From positions 1 to 62,092 of the forward strand of contig JASMLP010000104.1 of NCBI GenBank assembly GCA_030748635.1: a stretch of DNA of 62,092 nucleotides. Reading direction: 5' to 3'. Shown here piece by piece: positions 56,301 through 62,092 of the stretch. Origin of the DNA: Planctomycetota bacterium. GTDB lineage: Bacteria; Planctomycetota; JACQVV01; JASMLP01. A program made the position numbers and the translations under genes. Under the pieces are notes generated by a model. The model was not told the DNA's origin. It made no database searches and saw only the letters and a list, made by a program, of their open reading frames with translations. Position 1 is the first letter of the stretch. Every line of letters begins with the position of its first letter.

Positions 56301-56792
56301 GAAACATTCGCGATAGAATTCGATGAGTTTGTCGGCTTCTTCATGTTCCTCATGAATGAGGCGCTGGGCTAGTTCGCCCCGGAGGCATCCTGTGAGACAG
56401 ATCAGGCCTTCGCTGTGTTCGGCCAGGAATTCATTGTCTATACGAGGTTTGTAGTAAAAGCCGTTGAGGTAGGATTCGGTCGCGATCTTGAGGAGGTTTT
56501 GGTAACCGGTCCGGTTCTCGACCAAGAGGGTCAGGTGGTAGTAGCCTCCGTGCCCTCGGCCTCGGGCCGTCCGGCTCCCGATGGCGATATAGGCTTCGTA
56601 GCCGAGGATCGGGGTGATATTCGCGGCTCGCGCGGCATCGTAGAAATCGATGGCTCCGAAGAGATTCCCGTGGTCGGTGAGCGCGATTCCCGGCATGCCG
56701 GCTCGACTGGCTTTGTCGACGAGTTCCGGGATTTTGCAGGCACCATCAAGGATGGAGTAATGACTGTGCACATGGAGGTGAACGAAGGACAT
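53373..56792 (-). CDS. dnaE: DNA polymerase III alpha subunit
   Basis: This 1139-residue protein is the main replicative polymerase. The N-terminal PHP domain has FVHLHVHSHYSILDG and ALTDHGNLFG. The polymerase core has the catalytic acidic motif PDIDIDFGTEGR near residue 395 and GPGRGSAAGSIVSYALG just before it. The helix-hairpin-helix region reads AIKGVGIRAADTI. The OB fold is near 965-1040 (EVLVGGMVAEVIPTVV), and a C-terminal domain follows. The length and domain order are of the DnaE1 type. It is convergent with the response regulator gene. Confidence 0.97.
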   Translation of the reverse strand: MSFVHLHVHSHYSILDGACKIPELVDKASRAGMPGIALTDHGNLFGAIDFYDAARAANITPILGYEAYIAIGSRTARGRGHGGYYHLTLLVENRTGYQNLLKIATESYLNGFYYKPRIDNEFLAEHSEGLICLTGCLRGELAQRLIHEEHEEADKLIEFYRECFGDRLYAEYQFNGIDLQKKYLEALIPVAKRHDLPTVITNDVHYLDQEDAIPHDALLCIQTGKKIADPKRLRFSTNDFFLKTPEQMRQDWRGHEDSLLRTVEVAERCSLEIPMGEIHLPRFDPPDESSMEHYFYTQCMRGLEQRYGKVEGKVLEQFEKENQVIQRMGFPAYFLIVQDFIDYARSKNIPVGPGRGSAAGSIVSYALGITNIDPLEYGLLFERFLNEGRKSMPDIDIDFGTEGRADVIRYVTEKYGRENVAQIITFGTMAARASIRDAGRVMDVPLQKVDVLAKKIPARPGITLEEALNEDAEFSSSVEQDPETRELFSVARRLEGQIRNVGTHAAGVIISDRPITEYCPLYRNGDDISTQFAMSDCEAIGLLKMDFLGLETLTQIEKTVALIIENGGTIDIESIPLDDPPTYELLGRGDARGVFQLESEGMREILRKLRPDRFTDIIALVALYRPGPLGSGMVDQYIRVKHGEEQATYKHPILEPILLETNGVILYQEQVMRIAHNLSGFPLTDADNLRKAMGKKKPEIMARYRDQFIHGALEKDVDKKIAEEIWELIVYFAGYGFNKSHSAAYALIAYQTAYLKANFGTEFMAALMTTHMGNTDKIRIYLEECSQTDLEVSGPDVNRCRPHFSTDGEKKIRYGLGAIKGVGIRAADTIRQARKHRKDSFEDLFDFCESIDLTLVNKKVLESLAKAGAFDCLDIPRSTAYATIEKALRMGQRSQVDRARGQQSLFGEAPKPQATKEPETQVTAWTPRDQLTYEKEALGFYFSGHPLETDRNTLETFSTHSTRSLRDLNQKREVLVGGMVAEVIPTVVRKGRNAGAKMARILLEDLEGTCRVVIFHDLYKQHMEQLIPDEKLFVRGEFDEMATEPTILARALLPFEAAHATLTERVTVNLPGAHTDQHLTALHKLIERHRGETPLFLKIPTRMGTVLIKTSDAFTIGPSPEFTREAHDLVGEGCVRYSS

Positions 56793-56983
56793 GAGATCTC
56801 CCGAAAGTCCTGATGTTTGGAAGCCCTAAGGGTACGAAAAGCGGGGCTCGGGGCCAACTCTTGCTCCAAGAAGGGTTCCTGGCGGGGAGTCCGACGTTGA
56901 CGTGGACGGTCTGGACCGTATCCTGAACACCTTTTGGTGAATTGAGTTGGTGAAGAGATTAGGTGAATGAGGCGGGGCAGCCG

Positions 56984-57157
56984 ATGAAGAAAAGGCCCTA
57001 TATTTCGATATTTTTCGAGTGCTGTCGTGTATACCAGAGAATTTACATCAACCGGGAGAAGACGGGTTATGTGGGATGGTGTCCAGGATGCTGTCGCAAG
57101 TTGTCGGTCGGGATCTCCTCGGAGGGAACGAGTGATCGCTTTTTCACTGCGGAGTAA
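56984..57157 (+). CDS. Small Cys-rich (zinc-ribbon-like) protein
   Basis: This 57-residue protein starts MKKRPYISIFFECC, with GGGG six bases before the ATG (a GTG at 56963 is an alternative). Two cysteine pairs (ECCRVY and CPGC with an extra C) about 20 residues apart, linked by basic and aromatic residues, look like a zinc ribbon, and the end reads GISSEGTSDRFFTAE. The stop overlaps the GTG start of the lipoprotein gene by 26 bases. I recognise no named family. Support comes from the Cys pattern and place only. Confidence 0.55.
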   Translation: MKKRPYISIFFECCRVYQRIYINREKTGYVGWCPGCCRKLSVGISSEGTSDRFFTAE

Positions 57158-58139
57158 GGCGTGGGGGTCGCGTGGCTGGCCGTGGTTCTTGCTGATCGTC
57201 CTGGGAGCCGTCCTGGGTTGTTCGGAGGGCAGTGCGCCCACGCCCGTTAAAGCTCCGGAGCCTCAATCCAAGGGAACGCCGAAGTATTCCGACGAGCAGA
57301 AGAATTACGCAAAGGAGTCGATCCGGATCTATCGAAAAGGGGATCTAGCTCGCGCTGAATGGGAATCGCGTCGAAAGATTATTCTCGCCTGGCCGGAGCA
57401 CAAGGGGGTTGAGTTCATGATCAACTTCTTTTGCGTCAGCGAACTTCGGCAGGATCGTCCGCCTGAGTTTCAGGACCGGGCCCAAAAAGAGATGCGGATT
57501 TTGCTGAAAGAACTGGCGCGGGGAGGACCCGAAGGGAAATGGGGATTGCACTATTTCGCCGAACTTCTCCTCTATGGCGATACCAGTTTCGCGCAGGTTT
57601 GGGGAGATAATCTGGCTCCCTCGGCGGGGAGCGCTTTTCTCCCGGAACTCCAACGTTTGTTAGCGGTTCTCGAGGACAGGGTCGCGCAGGCGAAAACGAT
57701 GCAAGAGAGACACCGATGGATGACCAAGCTGGGCGCGGTGATCAAGGCCATGGGAGCTTGTGGAGGAGAGAAGTCGGTCGTTTTTCTGGCGCAGATCTGT
57801 GAGCGCTACGGGGAGAACTCCCTGGAAGATTCCTGGATGTTGCGTCATTACGTGGCGTCTGGATTGGGGCGGTCTCAGTGCGACGCCGCTCTTCCGGTTT
57901 TGACTCAGATGCTGAACGACTCGGATCGATTGATCCGAGACAAGGCGGCCAAGGAGATTTTGACTTATCGGTCCCGGGCGTCTATCGGGGCGATGATCGA
58001 TGTCTTGCGACGGTACCAGAAGGTCGCGACGATTCGCAGGTCGGCGATCTCGGTTCTGCGCAAAATAGCTCCCAAAGATCTGGGGAGTGATCCGGAAGTT
58101 TGGATCCGGTGGTACGAGTCACGCGAGAAGAACCGATGA
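57132..58139 (+). CDS. Lipoprotein with HEAT-like repeats
   Basis: This 335-residue protein starts with GTG at 57132, six bases after GGAGG. The signal peptide ends in a lipobox (WPWFLLIVLGAVLGC), so the cysteine would be lipidated. After a short Pro/Ser linker there is a helical domain (about 55-160). HEAT-like repeats follow (about 190-320), including SQCDAALPVLTQMLNDSDRL and ASIGAMIDVLRRY. It probably acts as a membrane-bound scaffold. Its stop overlaps the next ATG (ATGA), which couples it to the zinc-ribbon protein gene. Confidence 0.82.
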   Translation: MIAFSLRSKAWGSRGWPWFLLIVLGAVLGCSEGSAPTPVKAPEPQSKGTPKYSDEQKNYAKESIRIYRKGDLARAEWESRRKIILAWPEHKGVEFMINFFCVSELRQDRPPEFQDRAQKEMRILLKELARGGPEGKWGLHYFAELLLYGDTSFAQVWGDNLAPSAGSAFLPELQRLLAVLEDRVAQAKTMQERHRWMTKLGAVIKAMGACGGEKSVVFLAQICERYGENSLEDSWMLRHYVASGLGRSQCDAALPVLTQMLNDSDRLIRDKAAKEILTYRSRASIGAMIDVLRRYQKVATIRRSAISVLRKIAPKDLGSDPEVWIRWYESREKNR

Positions 58140-58657
58140 GCCGCGAAGAATCGTTCGATAAAATCGGTCGTCCGGCGCACGTTTGCCTGCGTTGTGAGGC
58201 GGGTTTCGATGATGGAGATATCTTTCATTCGGCCATTTTTCGAGGCGAGGAAGGGTTTGTTCGACAGGATTTTTGTGGGGCTTGCTGGGGCGAACTCGAA
58301 GAGGTGCCTCTCGCGGTCTGGAAGAGCCGTCGAGCGGACTCCGAGCCGCCGCCTCCACCGCCACCCGATGGAGCGTTATTGCTCGAACTTCTGGGGAGGT
58401 TGGTGCAGGAAGCGAAACGAGAAGACGAGGCGTTTGTCTATCTGCTCGCGCTCTATCTTATGCGCAGGAAAGTTGTTGTGCTTGAATCGACCGAGGGGGA
58501 GGGTGAGGAACGGCAGTTGCGACTTGGGCCGGGGCGGGGGTTTGATGATGTCCAGCTTTCGATCCGGGAACGGAGGTTTACCGGTGAAGAAATGGATCGG
58601 GCGGAGGTTGAGTGTGAACGACTCATTTCCGGTGAGGTTGGCGCAAATTCGGCTTGA
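58136..58657 (+). CDS. Zinc-ribbon protein of unknown function
   Basis: This 173-residue protein starts at MSREESFDKIGRPAHVCLRC, with the ATG overlapping the lipoprotein stop. An N-terminal four-Cys site (CLRC and CGAC, about 30 residues apart) is followed by a Pro-rich linker. A helical segment (LLELLGRLVQEAKREDEAFV) and a basic/acidic C-terminal part follow (YLMRRKVVVLEST). The layout recalls small zinc proteins common in Planctomycetota, but no function is known to me. A sigma-70-type promoter for the next gene begins over its stop codon. Confidence 0.75.
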   Translation: MSREESFDKIGRPAHVCLRCEAGFDDGDIFHSAIFRGEEGFVRQDFCGACWGELEEVPLAVWKSRRADSEPPPPPPPDGALLLELLGRLVQEAKREDEAFVYLLALYLMRRKVVVLESTEGEGEERQLRLGPGRGFDDVQLSIRERRFTGEEMDRAEVECERLISGEVGANSA

Positions 58658-58682
58658 CACTTTCAGACCCGCTGGATACCAT
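58654..58682 (+). promoter_or_regulatory. Sigma-70-type promoter before the MshEN-like gene
   Basis: This is a perfect -35 TTGACA (58654-58659), a 17-base spacer and TACCAT (58677-58682) as -10. The leader to the ATG at 58795 is about 105 bases. It starts the run MshEN-like gene - HU fusion - M24 peptidase. Confidence 0.7.
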
Positions 58683-58794
58683 TCTCGACTCGATTCGGAT
58701 CGCTGCGCAACCGTCTTTGGTCTCAGGGTGTTACGTGGCTTTTGGGATGATTTTGGGATGAACGAAATTGGAACTCCAGTCACGGGGATGAGGG

Positions 58795-59373
58795 ATGGAT
58801 GATCGTCAACTCGCACAAGCTTTGGTGACTCGAGAGCGTGTCACCACGGCTGAGATGAACCGGGCTCTTGAGATGCAACGGGATCTCGGTGGGCCACTCT
58901 CGCCGATTCTCGTGAAGATGGGTTTCATCAGCGACGATGAATTGACCAGTTTTCTCGCTGCGCAGGAAGGTATGCGTTGGGAGGATATTTCACAGGTTGT
59001 GATCCCGCAAGCTCTGGTCAACCTGATCCCTCGTGAGGTGATCGAGAAGTACCAGATGATCCCTGTGCACCGAACCGGAGACACCATCACGGTTGCGGTG
59101 ACGGATCCTCTGAATCTCGAAGCGATCAACGAAGTTCAGTTTTTGACCGGGAAAAAAATAGAAACCACTCTGGCATCAAAGGAGCAGATTCGTCGCGCGA
59201 TCACACGTTTCTACCATGAAGGTGGGGCGCGTGAAGTTTTGCTCGGAGATCTTCCCGAGGGATTGGGGGGGATGTCGGAATCCAAGCTGAAGCGGGCGTT
59301 GATCCCTCTGCTCATCGAGAAGGGAATTATTACCGAGGACGAACTGATCGAGAAGGCACGGCAAATATCCTGA
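58795..59373 (+). CDS. MshEN/GspE-N domain protein
   Basis: This 192-residue protein matches the N-terminal domain of type II secretion/type IV pilus assembly ATPases (GspE/PilB), standing alone without the ATPase. Helical halves (LAQALVTRERVTTAEMNRAL, LSPILVKMGFISDDELTSFL) are followed by the typical LVNLIPREVIEKYQMIPVHR and ITVAVTDPLNLEAINEV segments. A third helical module (LIPLLIEKGIITEDELIEKA) ends the protein. In MshE and some PilB proteins this domain binds c-di-GMP. It lies 48 bases before the HU fusion gene. Confidence 0.87.
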   Translation: MDDRQLAQALVTRERVTTAEMNRALEMQRDLGGPLSPILVKMGFISDDELTSFLAAQEGMRWEDISQVVIPQALVNLIPREVIEKYQMIPVHRTGDTITVAVTDPLNLEAINEVQFLTGKKIETTLASKEQIRRAITRFYHEGGAREVLLGDLPEGLGGMSESKLKRALIPLLIEKGIITEDELIEKARQIS

Positions 59374-59421
59374 AAAGTGCTCGTCCTTCGGGACGAGAAT
59401 TGAGGTTCGAGGACGCGTTCA

Positions 59422-60792
59422 ATGGAAGTCGAAATTGTTGGCAAGAAGCAAATTGCAGAAGCGATTCATGAGCAACTTGGCATCGGATTCGAGGATGCAC
59501 GCCAGCTACTTGATCACTACTTGGATGCGCTGAAAGAGGCTCTGTCTCAGGGAAGCAAGATCCCTCTGGCCGGAATCGCGACAATCGCGGGTGGAGATGA
59601 GAGCAGCACCGTGGAGTTAGAAGCCATGAGCGCGCGTCTGGCTGAGCGAGGGGGGATCGATGCCGGGCAAGCCCAGCAAGCGATCGGTGCTATCCTCGAC
59701 TATCTCAAGCCACGATTGCTGAGTGGATCGGAAATCCAGTTGACCGATTTCGCCACCTTTTCGGTGATCGAGAAGAAAGCCCGAATCATTCGGGACCCGA
59801 AGTCAGGGCAGAACCTGATCGCGCCGACGCGTATGTCGCTTTTCTTCGAACCGTCCGAATCGTTGCGATTGGCATCCGCGGGCCAACGGATCTCTTTCGT
59901 GCCTAGTCTGGAGATCCAGGAACATCTCGCAAGAATCAAGACCGCTTCGATCCTGATTATTTGTCCCAAGATCGATTTTTTCGTTCAGACAATCGAATAC
60001 CACTTCCAGAAGTCCGGTTGGAAGGTCGAGTTGGCCTCGAGCGAGGAGGAGGCTCGAGAGAAGCTCTCCGGCGATGAGACCTATCTCATCATGATGGACA
60101 CCAATGTGTCCTACGCGGAAGCGATCAGCGAAATCGTCAAGTGTCGGAAGGACACGAGCCTGATTCCGCTGATCTTGATGCACCCCAAGGGAACCGATGT
60201 GAAACATCCGGCGGGCTTCCGGATTTGCGGAGATGAGCAGGTGATCGAGCCGTTTGAGGTTCGTAGTCTTTTGACTCTGGCCGAGACCGAACTCGCCCGT
60301 TCTAGCGAGGAAGAGGCGATCTTTCTGCAGGAGGTCAGTTTCCAGCTTCCCACCGAGGACGAGTCGATCGATCGGGCCAACGACATGGGTAAAAAACTTT
60401 TCGAAGGCAGCGGTCTGGAGGAGAAGGACCAAGTCGCTCTGTGCGCTGCGTTCCGGGAAGCGCTGGGCAACGCGGCTCAGCACGGAAACAAGTACCGTCG
60501 AGACAAGCCGCTCGAAGTACTTTATCTCCTCGATCGGGAAAAGATTACGATCGCGGTTACCGATTCAGGGGATGGGTTTGGACACCAGAACTATCTGAGC
60601 CAGGGCCAGACCGGGAATGTCCTCGACGCGGCTCGGGAAAGTCATCGCAAGGGGCAGTTGGGGGGGCTGGGGATCATGTTGATGCTCAAGTGCGTCGATC
60701 GGCTCGAATACAACGAACGTGGCAACGTGCTGACCCTTACCAAGTACATCCATCCTGAAGCGGTATCCGGTCAGGTTGGAGCGGCCTCCTGA
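59422..60792 (+). CDS. HU-like DNA-binding domains fused to pseudoreceiver and HATPase
   Basis: In this 456-residue protein, residues about 1-60 resemble the helical half of HU (KKQIAEAIHEQLGIGFEDAR). Residues about 68-155 form a full HU/IHF-like unit, with EIQLTDFATFSVIEKKAR and the arm-like RDPKSGQNLIAP. Residues about 170-285 form a receiver-like fold that has lost the acidic pair (LIICPKIDFF) and the Lys (VIEPFEV) but keeps Asp in MMDTNV. Residues about 305-445 form a GHKL ATPase of the RsbW type with N box EALGNAAQHGNKY, G1 VTDSGDGF and G2 GGLGIMLML. DNA-binding HU joined to an anti-sigma-type kinase is a fusion I do not know. Confidence 0.85.
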   Translation: MEVEIVGKKQIAEAIHEQLGIGFEDARQLLDHYLDALKEALSQGSKIPLAGIATIAGGDESSTVELEAMSARLAERGGIDAGQAQQAIGAILDYLKPRLLSGSEIQLTDFATFSVIEKKARIIRDPKSGQNLIAPTRMSLFFEPSESLRLASAGQRISFVPSLEIQEHLARIKTASILIICPKIDFFVQTIEYHFQKSGWKVELASSEEEAREKLSGDETYLIMMDTNVSYAEAISEIVKCRKDTSLIPLILMHPKGTDVKHPAGFRICGDEQVIEPFEVRSLLTLAETELARSSEEEAIFLQEVSFQLPTEDESIDRANDMGKKLFEGSGLEEKDQVALCAAFREALGNAAQHGNKYRRDKPLEVLYLLDREKITIAVTDSGDGFGHQNYLSQGQTGNVLDAARESHRKGQLGGLGIMLMLKCVDRLEYNERGNVLTLTKYIHPEAVSGQVGAAS

Positions 60793-60832
60793 GGACGTGT
60801 ATTCCCGTCGGGTTCGTTAGGTCGAGAGGTCT

Positions 60833-62059
60833 ATGAGGGAAGATCTCGATCGGTGGATGGCCGAGGATGAACTGGACTGGATTCTGGTGGTCGGGCCCAG
60901 GCAAGGCAGCGGCGATTTCCAGTATATGACTCGCGGGGCTCATGTGCATCGAGGGCCTGTACTCAAGAAGCGCGGTGAACCCGCGGTGTTGCTCTACAAT
61001 CCGATGGAGGTCGAGGAGGCTGGGAAAAGCGGACTCGCTGTGGTCTCCTTGAAAGAGCTGGGACTGCACGAGATCGCTCGCAAGGAATCGGATCCGTTTC
61101 GGGCTCTGGTACTCAAGCGCGTCCGGATCTTCGAGTATTTCGGGATTTCCGGTCGTGTCGGTATGTACGGAATGGTCGCGGCTTCCCGGTACTGGCACTT
61201 GATGCAGGAGTTGGTGCGTCTACTCCCCGACTTCAAGCCGGTGATGCCCGAAGGGGTCGGAGTGATCACCCGGGCTCGTCGTACCAAGGACCGGGAAGAG
61301 CTCGATCTTATCGCGGATGTCGGTCGCCGAGCTTGCGGAGTGTTTGCCGAGATCCAGGATTTTCTGGCCACTCGACCGGTCTCTGGCGGGGCATTACAGC
61401 ACGATGGGCAGGCGCTTACGATCGGGAAACTCAAGGGGCGATTGCGGGCGTGCTGCGCCGAGCGGGGTCTCGATGAATCGGGACAGACCATCTTCGCGCA
61501 GGGCGCGGATGGGGGGCGTCCTCACAGCTTCGGCAACGATCTCGAGACGATCTGTCTGGAAACGCCGATCGTCTTCGATTTTTTCCCGCGAGATATTCAT
61601 ACGGGATACTATTTCGACATGACCCGTTCCTTCTGCCTCGGGGGAGCCGATGAAGATTATCTACGGCGTTGGGATCTCGTGCACCGAGCCTTCACCGAAT
61701 CGATGGCCGCCCTCCGGCCGGGGGTGAGCAATCAAGAGCCCCAGAATGTGGCCTGTCAGATCTTCGAAGACGCGGGATATTCCACCTCCCGGAGCGATCC
61801 CACCGCTGATGTCGGGTACACCCACAGTCTGGGGCACGGGATCGGGCTGGATCTCCACGAGGCGCCGAGTCTGAGTCTGGCCAAGAGCGCCGCCTACACG
61901 CTCGAAGTCGGGAACGTGGTGACCGTCGAGCCGGGACTCTATCATCCTGGCCAAGGATGGGGGATCCGGATCGAAAATGCCGTAGCGCTGACCGAGGAGG
62001 GCATCGAGAACTTGACCCACGTACCGATCGAGCCGGTTGTGGCGATGCGTTCGGTCTGA
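60833..62059 (+). CDS. Cytosolic M24-family metallopeptidase (Xaa-Pro aminopeptidase-like)
   Basis: This 408-residue protein has no signal peptide. An N-terminal creatinase-like domain (about 1-145) is followed by the pita-bread peptidase domain (about 150-400). The metal ligands are present: Asp residues in IVFDFFPRDIHTGYYFDMTR, His in SLGHGIGLDLHE, and Glu in VVTVEPGLY and IRIENAVALT. It should cleave N-terminal X-Pro bonds in cytosolic peptides. It follows the HU fusion gene by 40 bases and is probably in the same transcript. The enzyme resembles the secreted paralogue at 40270 only in its C-terminal half. Confidence 0.9.
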   Translation: MREDLDRWMAEDELDWILVVGPRQGSGDFQYMTRGAHVHRGPVLKKRGEPAVLLYNPMEVEEAGKSGLAVVSLKELGLHEIARKESDPFRALVLKRVRIFEYFGISGRVGMYGMVAASRYWHLMQELVRLLPDFKPVMPEGVGVITRARRTKDREELDLIADVGRRACGVFAEIQDFLATRPVSGGALQHDGQALTIGKLKGRLRACCAERGLDESGQTIFAQGADGGRPHSFGNDLETICLETPIVFDFFPRDIHTGYYFDMTRSFCLGGADEDYLRRWDLVHRAFTESMAALRPGVSNQEPQNVACQIFEDAGYSTSRSDPTADVGYTHSLGHGIGLDLHEAPSLSLAKSAAYTLEVGNVVTVEPGLYHPGQGWGIRIENAVALTEEGIENLTHVPIEPVVAMRSV

Positions 62060-62092
62060 TCGATCTGTTTTTTCGGAAGGCGTTTCGAATCC

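Overview
The window is densely coded, G+C-rich bacterial chromosome with short intergenic gaps and many ATGA-type gene overlaps. The cell is a diderm with type IV pili: it has a TolC-like outer-membrane efflux protein, PilT, MurJ and an MshEN/GspE-N-like protein. Giant proteins joining Ser/Thr kinase, STAND ATPase, TPR and sigma-54 activator domains, a giant LRR protein of the 'L..L..L..L.l..t.ltd' type, and a PPP phosphatase with an HPERHLVIQELVH segment together suggest Planctomycetota or a close relative. That assignment is inference from gene content. There is no rRNA, tRNA, CRISPR array or insertion sequence that I can see.

Layout. 1-5894 (minus): sigma-54 activator - mutS - SpoIIM-like - Yip1-like membrane protein (cut by the left edge), with overlapping starts and stops. 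6044-6868 (plus): inositol monophosphatase family. 6922-7134 (minus): a 70-residue membrane protein behind a near-perfect sigma-54 promoter. 7499-15635 (minus): TolC-like protein, zinc-ribbon protein, a 1767-residue pseudokinase/STAND/TPR/GAF/sigma-54 activator and a repeat protein. 15634-16530 (plus): PPP phosphatase. 16668-19634 (minus): cNMP-binding kinase, TPR protein, a small ORF without a normal start codon, and CoaB.

19926-28475 (plus) is the most unusual segment. Two paralogous single-pass membrane proteins bracket three secreted proteins that share an undescribed-looking N-terminal domain, one of which carries a long leucine-rich-repeat region. The C-terminal parts of two of the secreted proteins are clearly richer in A+T than their own N-termini. 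A terminator follows, then a 2077-residue protein (zinc ribbon - class III cyclase - STAND ATPase - kinase - TM - TPR).

34981-43185 (minus) holds a TSUP transporter, SDR, epimerase and TPP enzyme, with a divergent tetR and an 18-bp operator palindrome, then a secreted M24 peptidase and MurJ. 43385-45194 (plus) holds a thioesterase and a MATE transporter broken by one in-frame TGA. 45213-51241 (minus) holds a cNMP-GAF protein, PilT (with a sigma-54-like promoter), a SulP-STAS-cNMP protein (apparently AUU-started) and PurH. 51374-53348 (plus): RbfA, a phosphodiesterase and a response regulator. 53373-56792 (minus): DnaE. 56984-62059 (plus): a small zinc protein, a HEAT lipoprotein, a second zinc protein, an MshEN-like protein, an HU-pseudoreceiver-HATPase fusion and an M24 peptidase.

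How the genes may work together (inference). Cyclic-nucleotide signalling is suggested by one cyclase-like domain and three cNMP-binding proteins. Sigma-54 control is suggested by two activators and two candidate promoters. Ser/Thr kinase signalling and type IV pilus or c-di-GMP-like modules are also present. The 19926-28475 module, next to the cyclase-kinase, is the best candidate for an undescribed system.
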